Under the pieces are notes generated by a model. The model ran no database searches. It was given only the letters and a program-made list of their open reading frames with translations, and was not told the DNA's origin. From Oxynema aestuarii AP17 (GTDB taxonomy: Bacteria; Cyanobacteriota; Cyanobacteriia; Cyanobacteriales; Laspinemataceae): a DNA stretch of 64,000 nt. Positions 1 to 9,211 of this stretch are shown here, one piece after another. Location: assembly GCF_012295525.1 (NCBI RefSeq), contig NZ_CP051167.1:558001-622000 (forward strand), given 5' to 3'. The number at the start of each line of letters is the position of its first letter. Within the stretch, counting starts at the first letter, position 1. Made by a program: the position numbers and the translations under genes.

Positions 1-902
1 GGGCAGCACATTTCGACTAACTTGCGATTCCAATTGGTGAGGTTTCCCTGACTGTCTACCGCTAAAATCCCGTCGGCGGTGGATTCAAAGGTAGCCCGCA
101 GCAATCCCATCGAGTTTTCGAGGGAGGATTGGGCCAAGTAACGGGCGGTAATGTCGTTGAGAATCCCCGCCGTTCCTAAAATCGAGCCGTCGGGCGCGCA
201 GTACAATTGGGCGTGAACTTCGCACCAGCGCACCTGACCTTGGTTCGTGAGCCATCGAACTTGATAGCGGCTGGAGGCTTCGGTTCGTGCGAATAATTCT
301 TTTAATTTGCGTTCGTGGCGATCGCGATCGTCGGGATGGACGAACTGCCCCGAAGGTTTTCCCACGCTCTCTTCCAGGCTAAATCCGGTCAGTTGTTCCC
401 ACGCGGGATTGAGGAAGGTCCAATTCAATTCGCAATCGGTTTGAAAGATTCCTTCTCGGACATGTTGGACGAGCGATCGATATTGCGCTTCGCTTTGTTT
501 GAGATTTTCGAGAATCTGCTTGCGTTCGATCGCGTAGCGCAACGATTGCGCTAAGATCGGTCCGTTCACCTGATTTTTTTCTAATAAATCTTGTGCGCCC
601 AAGCGTACTGCCTCTAGAGCCAACTCGCGATCGTCGAGACCCGTCAATACGACGATCGGCAGGTGAGACGCCGAGGACAGCGCTTTGTGAATGGTCTCTA
701 ATCCTTGGGTATCCGGGAGGTGAAGGTCGAGTAAAATCGCGTCGAATCGGTTTCGATTTAACGAGGCGATCGCCTGTTTCCAAGTAGGAACCCAACCCAA
801 CTCCAGATTTGCTCCTCTCGAATTCTCCACGCTCTCTCGAACTAACTCGGCGTAGAGTGGGTCATCTTCTACTAATAAAACATTGAGCTTTGAATTATTC
901 AT
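1..902 (-). CDS. Response regulator with PAS domains (3' end outside window)
   Basis: Translating the minus strand from the ATG at 900-902 gives about 300 residues that run off the left edge without a stop. Residues 1-125 are a receiver domain: the acidic cluster VEDD (12-15), the phosphoacceptor D59 in LLDLHLP, and VVLTG further on. A PAS/PAC unit follows (about 140-260, with FVHPDDRDRH and NDITARY), and a second PAS begins near 270. The protein is probably a cytoplasmic phosphorelay component whose output domain (kinase or GGDEF type) lies outside. The same REC-then-PAS plan recurs in the REC-PAS-GGDEF-EAL protein at 28.5 kb. The start is favoured because the receiver begins directly after it. 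The domain calls are firm; the output function is unknown. Confidence 0.85.
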   Translation of the reverse strand, partial: MNNSKLNVLLVEDDPLYAELVRESVENSRGANLELGWVPTWKQAIASLNRNRFDAILLDLHLPDTQGLETIHKALSSASHLPIVVLTGLDDRELALEAVRLGAQDLLEKNQVNGPILAQSLRYAIERKQILENLKQSEAQYRSLVQHVREGIFQTDCELNWTFLNPAWEQLTGFSLEESVGKPSGQFVHPDDRDRHERKLKELFARTEASSRYQVRWLTNQGQVRWCEVHAQLYCAPDGSILGTAGILNDITARYLAQSSLENSMGLLRATFESTADGILAVDSQGNLTNWNRKLVEMCC

Positions 903-1978
903 CGCGATCGCCGATTGACTTTATCCCCATACCGCTCTATTCAAGCACCGTTCGCGCTCGTCGATACTCAAACTTAATCTCAATATTATAAGCGTTACTC
1001 TCCGGTCACACCCAAGATTTCACCTTCAGCACGCCTGGTATTCAAGAGGCGATCGATCCCCTGCATTTCCTTCGCTCATTTCGTTACCAGCCCCTCGATC
1101 GCCAAGGTCGAAAATGCCTCGGCATCCTGCGGTTCTCTCCGATTTAACTTTTCTTTTCTTCCCTCGCCTTTTCCCAAGTCTCTCCGAAGGGCAATCTTGT
1201 ATTTTTCAATAAATAACGATTTATTATTATTGACATATTTGAGATCGATGGGTTCTGCTCGACGGTAAGCCACGACGCTCGAAATATCGATTGTTTGGGC
1301 AAAAAGTAACTCCTACGAGCCGCAGGCTCTCTTTTTATAGCACGCTTGGGTCTGTCGATCTTCCGGAGAGTTGGCGAGTCACTTTAATATTTTATTGTTA
1401 AAAGAGCGGATCGAATTTCAAGACGATTTCGGTATAGATTTTTAAAATTTTGCGATACTTCAATTATTAAGAATACTTTTGGTTTGTTTTTATCGATAAA
1501 AAAATAGCTTTTAACTCTCTAATAATTTAATTTATTTTGAATTTTGTATTGTCCGCAAATTGAGGTTTTATATCTTTGACATTTTAAGTTCCGACTCTCT
1601 GGTTGAACTTCAAAGCTATTATTTCTAATCTTTAAGACGGGAACTATAGGTTTGATTAAAACAAGATTTTCTCTCAAAGAAAAACACGATTTCACTCTCG
1701 TAAATTCCCATCAATTTTTATTACGACTCTGACGAGGGCGAAAAGTTTCCCGAAGAAATGAGGATTTTATCCAGGCGATCGCCGCCCTCCACAAAAGGGG
1801 TAAAATATCCGTAAAAATGAATGGCAACATTCTCGGGAGGACGGATGAAGCAGGAAACTCTCAAGGGCGAATCTTGGGAAAGCAGCACCGTGTCCGTTGG
1901 GGTCGGTGTCTGGAGGATGTCACAATAATCTGTGGTAAGAATCTGTGGTAAGGCATTTAGAGGATCGTTAATAGATTG
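903..1978. other. Intergenic region, AT-rich in its right half
   Basis: No convincing gene in either direction. The part from about 1380 to 1700 is clearly richer in A and T than its surroundings and lacks the HIP1 palindromes that are dense elsewhere. It lies upstream of the regulator read leftward and of cpcS read rightward, so it should hold both promoters. I cannot define a -10/-35 pair with confidence. Confidence 0.4.
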
Positions 1979-2542
1979 ATGGATATCATGCAGTTTTTCC
2001 AGCACAGTGCTGGTAAATGGTTTTCCCAACGAACGAGTCAAAATTTAACCGGGGAGCAGTCCGTTGCGGGGAGCAGCGATTTGTGGATCGACGCCCTCGA
2101 TCGCGACGACCCCCAAGTGATTGCCTTGTGCGAGCAGTATCGCGTCGATCCGACCCTGGCAGTTTGCGGTTTGCAGGTACGCTGGGAAGGAATGCCCGTG
2201 CTGCACGAGAAAAAACAATCCGGTTCGACCGTATTAGTGGCGTTGGGGGAAGGGGACGCGCCCAAAAGCGGCCAATTGCTGCACGGGATCGGGGCGACGC
2301 AAAGCCCTCCGCTTCCCGGACGTTACGCGATCGGCGCCGACGAAGCCCTCACCTTAATCGTAGAAACGGACCGCCTCTATGCAGAGGAACGCTTGTGGTT
2401 TGCCAGTGAAAATCTGCGTTTGCGAACCAGTATCGTTCGCGAAGCCGACGGGACTCATTCGGCCTGTTTTTGCAGCGAAATCCGCATGGGAGGGGTCAAA
2501 CCCCCGGCGGAATCCGGGGAAGCGGCGCAATCGCGGGTCTGA
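1979..2542 (+). CDS. cpcS: Phycobiliprotein chromophore lyase, CpcS/CpeS family
   Basis: A protein of 187 residues, typical for the family. CpcS/CpeS lyases are small lipocalin-like beta-barrels that attach phycocyanobilin or phycoerythrobilin to a cysteine (often Cys-84) of phycobiliprotein subunits. Family landmarks are visible: the N-terminus MDIMQFFQHSAGKWFSQRTS, then GSTVLV, PGRYAIGADEALTLI, the strongly conserved EERLWFASENLRLRTS, and CSEIRMGG near the C-terminus. The ATG at 1979 is preferred over the TTG directly before it, since family members begin with an MDIM-type sequence. No phycobilisome genes flank it, so the target subunit cannot be inferred. CpcS, CpcU and CpeS paralogues cannot be told apart here. 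Confidence 0.88.
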   Translation: MDIMQFFQHSAGKWFSQRTSQNLTGEQSVAGSSDLWIDALDRDDPQVIALCEQYRVDPTLAVCGLQVRWEGMPVLHEKKQSGSTVLVALGEGDAPKSGQLLHGIGATQSPPLPGRYAIGADEALTLIVETDRLYAEERLWFASENLRLRTSIVREADGTHSACFCSEIRMGGVKPPAESGEAAQSRV

Positions 2543-2560
2543 AGGCGATCGCCTCCGGTG

Positions 2561-3352
2561 CTATTCCCATCCTACGGAGTCGCGATCGGTCGGGGAGGGA
2601 GGGGGCGAATCGTCTTCGAGGGGGGAGTCCGGGCGCGATCGCTCCGGAGCGATCGCATATCCGGCGACCGCCTTCAATTTGCTGTGAAAGTCGCTAATTT
2701 GAACCGTGGGAGTGAACTGGTGGATCGGGCTAGTCGTTCCTTCGCCAGGAGAGAGGTTGGGGCGATCGCCCTCGAACCATTGCTCCCAGGAGTGGCGATC
2801 GACCGACGCGAGGCGATGCTCCTGACCCTTTTGGAGTCCTTTCGCGAAGGTCGCCGCTTCGCGATCGCCTTCTCCAGTCGCCCCAGAAGTGGGCGTCGGC
2901 GGCGGATCGCGCCACAAATCGCCGAGCAAGTCGTCCTCGTCCTCGATCTCGGTCCATTGAAGCGAAGCGGGTACCGATGGCGGCTGTTGGGAGGGAGAAG
3001 AGGGGGAACCCGCGATCGCGGAGCGATCGGCGCCGGGAAAGTCCGACGCCTGGGACGGTCCCCACCAACTTTGAGGAAATTTAGAGCAAACCAAGCGCTC
3101 GAATTCGTGGTTGAAATGGTAAAACGGCTGGTGGCGGCGATTCCACGACGCGAGGATGTGGCCGATCGAAACCGCCTTGTAACGACCTTGATAGAGGGCT
3201 TCGATCGCCGCCAAGCGAACCCAATTGGCCGGATAGCGATCCAGCCATCGATCGACTAATTCTTGAACCTGATTGCCACCGAGATCGAAACTATAATGGA
3301 TCAGCACTGCCGCAGCACAAGCGGCGGCTGAGTCTTTCGCCGCTTCCGTCAT
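2561..3352 (-). CDS. Conserved cyanobacterial protein of unknown function
   Basis: A protein of 263 residues. The N-terminal 90 residues look like a folded helical domain (AAIEALYQGRYKAVSIGHIL, then FYHFNHEFERLVC). I recall similar domains in cyanobacterial hypothetical proteins, but no function is known to me. From about residue 100 the chain becomes Pro-, Ser-, Asp- and Glu-rich and low in complexity, so it is probably disordered. The domain faintly resembles winged-helix replication proteins, which is only an impression. The gene converges on cpcS with an 18-bp gap and follows the giant diguanylate cyclase on the same strand after about 150 bp. Confidence 0.6.
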   Translation of the reverse strand: MTEAAKDSAAACAAAVLIHYSFDLGGNQVQELVDRWLDRYPANWVRLAAIEALYQGRYKAVSIGHILASWNRRHQPFYHFNHEFERLVCSKFPQSWWGPSQASDFPGADRSAIAGSPSSPSQQPPSVPASLQWTEIEDEDDLLGDLWRDPPPTPTSGATGEGDREAATFAKGLQKGQEHRLASVDRHSWEQWFEGDRPNLSPGEGTTSPIHQFTPTVQISDFHSKLKAVAGYAIAPERSRPDSPLEDDSPPPSPTDRDSVGWE

Positions 3353-3502
3353 ATTTAATCGCCTGCTGGCTTGCTCCAGCCCTGAGAGATTTTAGAGGGC
3401 GAATGCAAGGATTTGAAAGCCATCTCGCCTCTAGAATCTCCAACATCATACCGAAATTTGGAGGAATTGACATCAGGCCATTGCGCGACCTTGCTGCTCT
3501 GA

Positions 3503-6500
3503 CTAGCTCGTAAACGCGGTCACCACGCGATCGCGCCCTTCCAACTTCGCCCGATAGAGCGCCGCATCTGCCGCCCGAATAATCGCCTCTCCCGTCTGTC
3601 CGTGTTCCGGGAAGCACGCCACCCCCACCGACAGCGAAATCGGATCGAGCAACTCCCGCCGATGTTCGACATTTAAAAACTTGACCCCCTCGCGGATCTC
3701 CTCGGCCCGGCGAATCGTATTTTCTAACGACGCTTCCGGGAAAATCAGGGTCAACTCTTCCCCGCCATAGCGACAGGCGATATCGGAATCGCGAATATTG
3801 CGTTTCAAAAAGCGCCCCAACTCGCGCAATACCGCATCCCCTGCCTCGTGTCCGAAAGTATCGTTAAACCGTTTGAAATGGTCTACATCGAGCATTAAAA
3901 TCCCCAACGGCTGCCCGGCCCGCGAGGCCCGGTGGACTTCCCGTTCGAGGGATTCTTCTAAATAACGGCGGTTGAACAGGCCCGTGAGGGGGTCGCGAAT
4001 ACTTTCGTATTGGAGGGTTTCGCGCAATTTCAAATTCGCCAGAGCCAGGGCGATATGTTCGCAAACCGTGCGCGCCAACTTCTGTTTGGCTTCGCTCAAG
4101 GCTTCGAGCTGGGTGCTACTCAAGTGCAGCATCCCCCAGGTCATCCCCGTGGCCATCATCGGCACGCAAAGCGATCGCCCGTCCAGGGCTACCCGTCTCA
4201 CATGAGAACAGAGCAGTCCCACATCTTTGCCGTCCACAACGTGAGATCGTCCCCGCCGTAACGCCCAGCACTCGTGGGGGACGAACAGGGATTCCCCTTG
4301 TTGAGCCGCGCCCCAATCCGCCACCAATTCCACTAAATTATTGGAATTGTTAATCGCAAAAATGCCGCCGGAACAGTCGGGAAACAACGGCTGTAAAAAA
4401 CTCGGCAGCGCCTTGTAGGCTTCTTCGACCGTCAGACACGCTTGCAGGAAATCGCTCATTTCCCCGAGTAACGCCATCTCGCGGTTGCGTAATTCGAGTT
4501 GTTCCACCCAGCACTTGAGCTGACTGTTGGCTTGATGCAGTTGCTGTTCGGTTTGCTTGCGTTCGGTAATGTCCGACGCCGTACCGAGGATCTGCTTCGG
4601 TTTGCCATCTGCCGTGCGGGTGAAAATAATATCGCGGCTGTAAAACCAGTGCCAGTGACCGTTTTTATCTTCGATGCGATACTCGCGCTCCATAATTTCG
4701 CCGTCCGCCACCCGATCCAATTTGGCGAGTTGTTGGTGGAGTCGGGACAAATCGTCCGGGTGCATCACTTGTGCGAAAAACTCGACGCCCATGTTTTCAA
4801 TGTCCTGGGGCGTATAGCCCAAAATTTCGGCAAATTCGCGGTTGGCGTAGGTATTGCGCCGTTCGAGGGTGTCGTAGATGTAGAGGAGGTTGGGGGTGGT
4901 TTCGGTAATTTTTTCGATAAAACGCTGTTTTTCTCGTAAGGCTTCTTCTGCTTCTTTGCGTTCGGTAATGTCGCGATTGCTCACGCGCAATCCCAGCCAT
5001 TCCCCCTCACTGCTGTAAACGGGTTGGCAAATATGGGCGACCCAGCGCACCTGACCGTTGCGATGGACGATGCGGAAGTCGAAGGCGAAGATTTTGGGAT
5101 TGACTAACTCGTCCTGCAAGGAGGTAACGACGGGATCGCGGTCTTCGGGATGTATCAGGGAATACAATAGTTGGCGATCGGAAAGGAACTCGGCGACGCT
5201 GTAGCCGGAAATGCGCTCGCACGAGGCGGACATGTAGACGAATTCGCCGTCGGGAGCGATCCAGTATTCCCAATCGTAGGTAAAGTTAGCCAGGGTGCGA
5301 AACCGTTCTTCGCTTTGGCGCAGGGCTTGTTCGGCGCTTTTGCGCTCGGTAATGTCGGTATAAATGCCGATCGCGCCGACGATTTGTCCGGCGGGGTTTT
5401 TGATGGCGTCGGCTCGTAAGGAAATCTGGCGCTGGCGCCCCGTGCGACTGTGCATTTCGACTTCGCCTTTCCAGGATTCGCCGCGAACCGTGGTGGAAAA
5501 GACTTCCCGGAAGCAATCGACATCGGCGAACAGGACGGCGGCACCTCCGGCAGCATTGAGGTCTTCGACGTTATATTCAAACAGTTCGATAAAGGCGCTG
5601 TTATGGTAGGTGGATTGTCCGTTGAGGTCGCTCATGGCGATCGCGTCGCTGGAACTTTCGACGGCTTTGCTAATGCGCAATAAGGTTTCTTCGGCGTGTT
5701 TGCGATCGTCGATATCGACGCAAGAGACGATCGCCCCGGCAAATTCGCCGTTCGGGGTCAGGCGCGGCACTCCGGTATGCAAAATCCAGCGATATTCGCC
5801 GCGCGCGCAAAACAGCCGATATTCGACCCGCCAGCTCTTGCGACCTTTGAGGGCGGCGAAAAAGCCATTTAAGGTGCGCTTGCGGTCTTCCGGGTGGAGG
5901 CATTCGATCCAACCTTTCCCGGCGGCTTCTGCGGGGGTCTGTCCGGTAAAGTCGAGCCAGGTTTTGTTGAAAAAGGTGCCGTTCCCGTCGGCGTCGGCGA
6001 GCCAGATCATCACCGGGGCATTATCGGCCATCAGCCGAAAACGCTGCTCGCTCTCGCGCAGGGCTTGTTCGGCGGCTTGACGCTCCTTGATGTCGCGTCC
6101 GACCGCTTGAAACTCGCGCACGAGACCGCGTTCGTCGAAAATCGCCCGTTTGCTCCACTGGAGGGCGCGCCGTTCTCCGTCGGGCAGGACGACGGGGTAT
6201 TCGAGGACGATGCTGGGATGCTCGGGGGTGAGCTGTTGGAGGCGATCGCCCGCTTCGCTCAGGCTCTCTTCGGGGAGGGTGGCGAGGAAGTTGCTGCCGA
6301 GGGCTTGCGATCGCTCTTGTTGGAAGTAGCGACAGTAAGCGTCGTTGACGAAGGTCACGGTGCCGTCGGGTAAAAAGCGACAGACTAATTCGGTTTGATC
6401 TTCGACGATCGCCCGATAGCGCCACTCGCTTTCCCGTAGGGCTTGTTGTGCTTTTTGGCGGTCGGCGATTTCGCGCAGCAACTCTTCGTTGAGTTGCATC

Positions 6501-8506
6501 AGTTGGTCGGTGCGCTCTTCGATCCGTCGTTCGAGGTTTTCGTTGAGCTGTTTGAGGCTAGTTTCTTCGGCGCGACGGGCGATCGTGGCGGTGGCGATCG
6601 TGTACTTGCCGTTTGCTTCGCGGGTGGCGAGGGGCATTTTCGACCAGACGATCGGGATCGGGTCGCCGTCGGCGTCTTTCCAGGTGCTTTCCCAGGGGCG
6701 ATCGCCGTTACCGACGAGCCAGTCGTGGAAGGCTTCGGCCCGTGCTTCCGACTCGAACAGGTCCGCCAGTCGTCGCTCGCGCAGGGCTTCGTCGGAGCTT
6801 CCCAAGCTCGCCTCGGTGTGAGGATCTACTTGCACGATCCGACCTCGGGGGTCGATGACGACGACGAGGGAGCGTTCGGCGACGGCTTTTGAGCTTCTTT
6901 CCCGTTGGATTTGCCGTTCGAGCTGTTGCTGTTGGCGGGCGCCTTCGCCCAGGTGTTGCTGTAAATCGTGCTGTCGGATGGCGATCGCCAGTTGCACGGC
7001 CAATTGTTCGGCCCACTCGATTTCCCAACTCTTCCAACGGCGAAGGCGGCGGGCGTACTGGACGACGAGCAATCCCCACGGTCGTTCGGGGGCGCTTCCT
7101 TGGAGATCGAGCGGGGCCAGGGGTTGAAGTTCCCCACGGGCGATCGGAAGGACGAGTTGGGCTTTAACGCCCAATTTTTGCAAGGGTTTGACGACTTCTT
7201 CCGGCAGTCCGCTACTGCTGAGATTGGCGATCGCCTGGCGCTCTCCTTTGGCGAAGGCTCCGATCCAATCGGCGATCTCGACCGCCGTCGAGGGGACGGT
7301 TCCCACGGATGGCACCCCCGGCGCCGTGGCTTCGCTTTCGATCGCCGGGGTGCCGTCGTCGAGGAAGCGACAGAGGATCGCGCGATCGCTGCCGAGGACT
7401 TCGCGCACTTCCCTCGCGATCGGGCCGAAAATTTCGCTGAGGGGGCGATTTTGATAGGTTTTGAGGGCAATTTGTTCTAACAGGCGATCGCTTCTGGCAC
7501 TTCGGCGCCTGCGGGTTCGGCTCGCTCTCGACCCCGAATTCGATCTCGAAGCCCGCGACAGTTGACGATTTTCCGCACTCAGTTGACCCACTTTTTGCTG
7601 CAAAGTTTGAATGACGCCGTACAGGTCTACCGGATCGATCGCCCGCAATAAGCTCGCCTGGGTGACGATGCCGAGTAATTCGCCCTTCTCGTCACGACAA
7701 ATCGCCCGTCGCACTCCCTGGCGTTGCATTTCCAGATGGGCGACCCACAAGGAATCGTCCGGTTTGACACAAACCACGGCTTCGCCGATGACTTCCCGGG
7801 CGGGAATGCCGATAAAATCCAAGTTTAACCCCCGAGCGCGCACGAGATCTCGTTTGCTGACGATGCCGAGGGGACGGCGAGACGATCGCCCCGGACTGGA
7901 GAGTTCGCACACGATCGCGCATTCGTGTTGGTGACGGGCGATCGCCTGTACGATGTCTTGCAAGGAACTGTTCGCACTCACGCAAATTCCTTGGGTGTCG
8001 ATCGCCTCGACGACTCGCCGCAATTTGAGTAGGTCTACCGGATGCCAGCACGATTGCAAGCTTTGGGAACTCACCAGTCCGACGAGGCGATCGCGATCGT
8101 CTAGGACGGGTAAATAACCGACCCCATATCCTTTTAACAAGTTGACAATGGCGAATAGGTCGCTCAAGTTTGACTGACGAATGGTAATTAAATTGCGGTT
8201 CATGACCTCGCCTGCGGTCAATCGGTCGAGTTTGATTTCTCGCAAGAGACATTCGACGATCTCCCCTTCGCCAATCGATCCGACTAACCGATTATTTTCG
8301 ACAACCAATACGCAACTCGCTCGCGCTTCGTTGAAGCCGTGGCGATCGAGGGGATTCGATTTTTGCCGTAAGGTACATAAGTTACTTTCCTGACTCATTA
8401 ACGCCACGATTTTCTCTAAAGAAGTGCTGGCGGAAACGGTCACGGGATGACGGTCGATCGCCGCATCTAACAGATCGGAACAGACCGAGGAGTTCTGAAG
8501 GTACAT
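3503..8506 (-). CDS. Giant CBS-GAF-PAS-GAF-GGDEF diguanylate cyclase
   Basis: About 1667 residues with no membrane segment. Order: two CBS pairs (about 20-300), a short coiled coil, GAF (about 350-520), a weak PAS-like region, five clear PAS/PAC units each ending in a DIxER-like motif, a second GAF, and a C-terminal GGDEF domain. The active-site motif is GGEEL (about residue 1591 of the longer frame), an accepted GG[DE]E[FL] variant. RDSD sits five residues before it and matches the RxxD inhibitory I-site. The protein should therefore make cyclic di-GMP from two GTP under product feedback and several sensory inputs; CBS pairs often bind adenine nucleotides. The ATG at 8506 is chosen; a GTG at 8536 would add ten residues. 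Neither has a clear Shine-Dalgarno. It may stand alone in transcription. Confidence 0.85.
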   Translation of the reverse strand: MYLQNSSVCSDLLDAAIDRHPVTVSASTSLEKIVALMSQESNLCTLRQKSNPLDRHGFNEARASCVLVVENNRLVGSIGEGEIVECLLREIKLDRLTAGEVMNRNLITIRQSNLSDLFAIVNLLKGYGVGYLPVLDDRDRLVGLVSSQSLQSCWHPVDLLKLRRVVEAIDTQGICVSANSSLQDIVQAIARHQHECAIVCELSSPGRSSRRPLGIVSKRDLVRARGLNLDFIGIPAREVIGEAVVCVKPDDSLWVAHLEMQRQGVRRAICRDEKGELLGIVTQASLLRAIDPVDLYGVIQTLQQKVGQLSAENRQLSRASRSNSGSRASRTRRRRSARSDRLLEQIALKTYQNRPLSEIFGPIAREVREVLGSDRAILCRFLDDGTPAIESEATAPGVPSVGTVPSTAVEIADWIGAFAKGERQAIANLSSSGLPEEVVKPLQKLGVKAQLVLPIARGELQPLAPLDLQGSAPERPWGLLVVQYARRLRRWKSWEIEWAEQLAVQLAIAIRQHDLQQHLGEGARQQQQLERQIQRERSSKAVAERSLVVVIDPRGRIVQVDPHTEASLGSSDEALRERRLADLFESEARAEAFHDWLVGNGDRPWESTWKDADGDPIPIVWSKMPLATREANGKYTIATATIARRAEETSLKQLNENLERRIEERTDQLMQLNEELLREIADRQKAQQALRESEWRYRAIVEDQTELVCRFLPDGTVTFVNDAYCRYFQQERSQALGSNFLATLPEESLSEAGDRLQQLTPEHPSIVLEYPVVLPDGERRALQWSKRAIFDERGLVREFQAVGRDIKERQAAEQALRESEQRFRLMADNAPVMIWLADADGNGTFFNKTWLDFTGQTPAEAAGKGWIECLHPEDRKRTLNGFFAALKGRKSWRVEYRLFCARGEYRWILHTGVPRLTPNGEFAGAIVSCVDIDDRKHAEETLLRISKAVESSSDAIAMSDLNGQSTYHNSAFIELFEYNVEDLNAAGGAAVLFADVDCFREVFSTTVRGESWKGEVEMHSRTGRQRQISLRADAIKNPAGQIVGAIGIYTDITERKSAEQALRQSEERFRTLANFTYDWEYWIAPDGEFVYMSASCERISGYSVAEFLSDRQLLYSLIHPEDRDPVVTSLQDELVNPKIFAFDFRIVHRNGQVRWVAHICQPVYSSEGEWLGLRVSNRDITERKEAEEALREKQRFIEKITETTPNLLYIYDTLERRNTYANREFAEILGYTPQDIENMGVEFFAQVMHPDDLSRLHQQLAKLDRVADGEIMEREYRIEDKNGHWHWFYSRDIIFTRTADGKPKQILGTASDITERKQTEQQLHQANSQLKCWVEQLELRNREMALLGEMSDFLQACLTVEEAYKALPSFLQPLFPDCSGGIFAINNSNNLVELVADWGAAQQGESLFVPHECWALRRGRSHVVDGKDVGLLCSHVRRVALDGRSLCVPMMATGMTWGMLHLSSTQLEALSEAKQKLARTVCEHIALALANLKLRETLQYESIRDPLTGLFNRRYLEESLEREVHRASRAGQPLGILMLDVDHFKRFNDTFGHEAGDAVLRELGRFLKRNIRDSDIACRYGGEELTLIFPEASLENTIRRAEEIREGVKFLNVEHRRELLDPISLSVGVACFPEHGQTGEAIIRAADAALYRAKLEGRDRVVTAFTS

Positions 8507-9211
8507 AGCATGGTGGGACTCGCTTGAGTAGGGCACTCGGTGAATTGCAGGCCCGGTTGAATCTTCTGAGCCGTCGAAGGTCGTTTATCCGACGGATCTT
8601 AAAGCTGAAAATGATTTCCCCTTTTTTATATTACCGCGATCCCCCAGCCTTTTAAATAAATAAAAGTTTACTTTACTCGCGATCGCCTTCGTTCTCTTGA
8701 GTCGATCTCCACGGGCAGGGTCGTCAAAACCGTCGGGGATCTTCTTCAAGTTTATGTAAAAGAAATCTCCGAAGTTTAAAGAGTTGATAAACTGATTGCA
8801 AGCTTAGGTTTTGGCGTTTCCTCCTTCGGCGATCGCCTTCCCGATTGGCAGCCCCGTTCAAATCCCTTGCCCATAAAAGTTAACAAAAATTTAAGGATTT
8901 TCATCGCCGTTCGGGTCGGTGATTTTGAAGTCGGTCACCGTAATTTGTTCGCCCGTTCTCCCTCGTTTCTAGCTCGAAAAAGGGGCCCGTCGGGAGGGCA
9001 TCCGGGGGACTTCCCGAGGCTGGCGATCGCCATTTCTTATATAAACCCTTGGCGACACCGAGGGAAAATCGATTCCCCTAGAGAGAGAAAAAAACAGAGG
9101 GTTGATTGAGAAGACGACCCACAATTTGTCCGACGCCGAGGCGATCGAGCGCAATTCATCTATATTCATATTGGCCTCATATTGGCCGACCCAGTGCGCT
9201 TCAAGACGGCT
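8507..9211. other. Intergenic region with an 11-bp tandem duplication
   Basis: No supported gene. The only structure seen is a perfect tandem duplication of TCATATTGGCC at 9166-9187, just after the end of the DUF3769 gene, which reads toward it. The promoter of the giant cyclase should lie near 8510-8700. Confidence 0.4.

Noticed and set aside
1076..1273. A 65-codon minus-strand frame in the first long intergenic region
   Set aside because: No motif, low-complexity charged sequence and no ribosome site.
1721..2041. A 106-codon minus-strand frame upstream of cpcS
   Set aside because: Its first 20 codons are antisense to cpcS and the only start lies there. The rest has no recognised motif, so it is left out, although part of it could be a real short gene.
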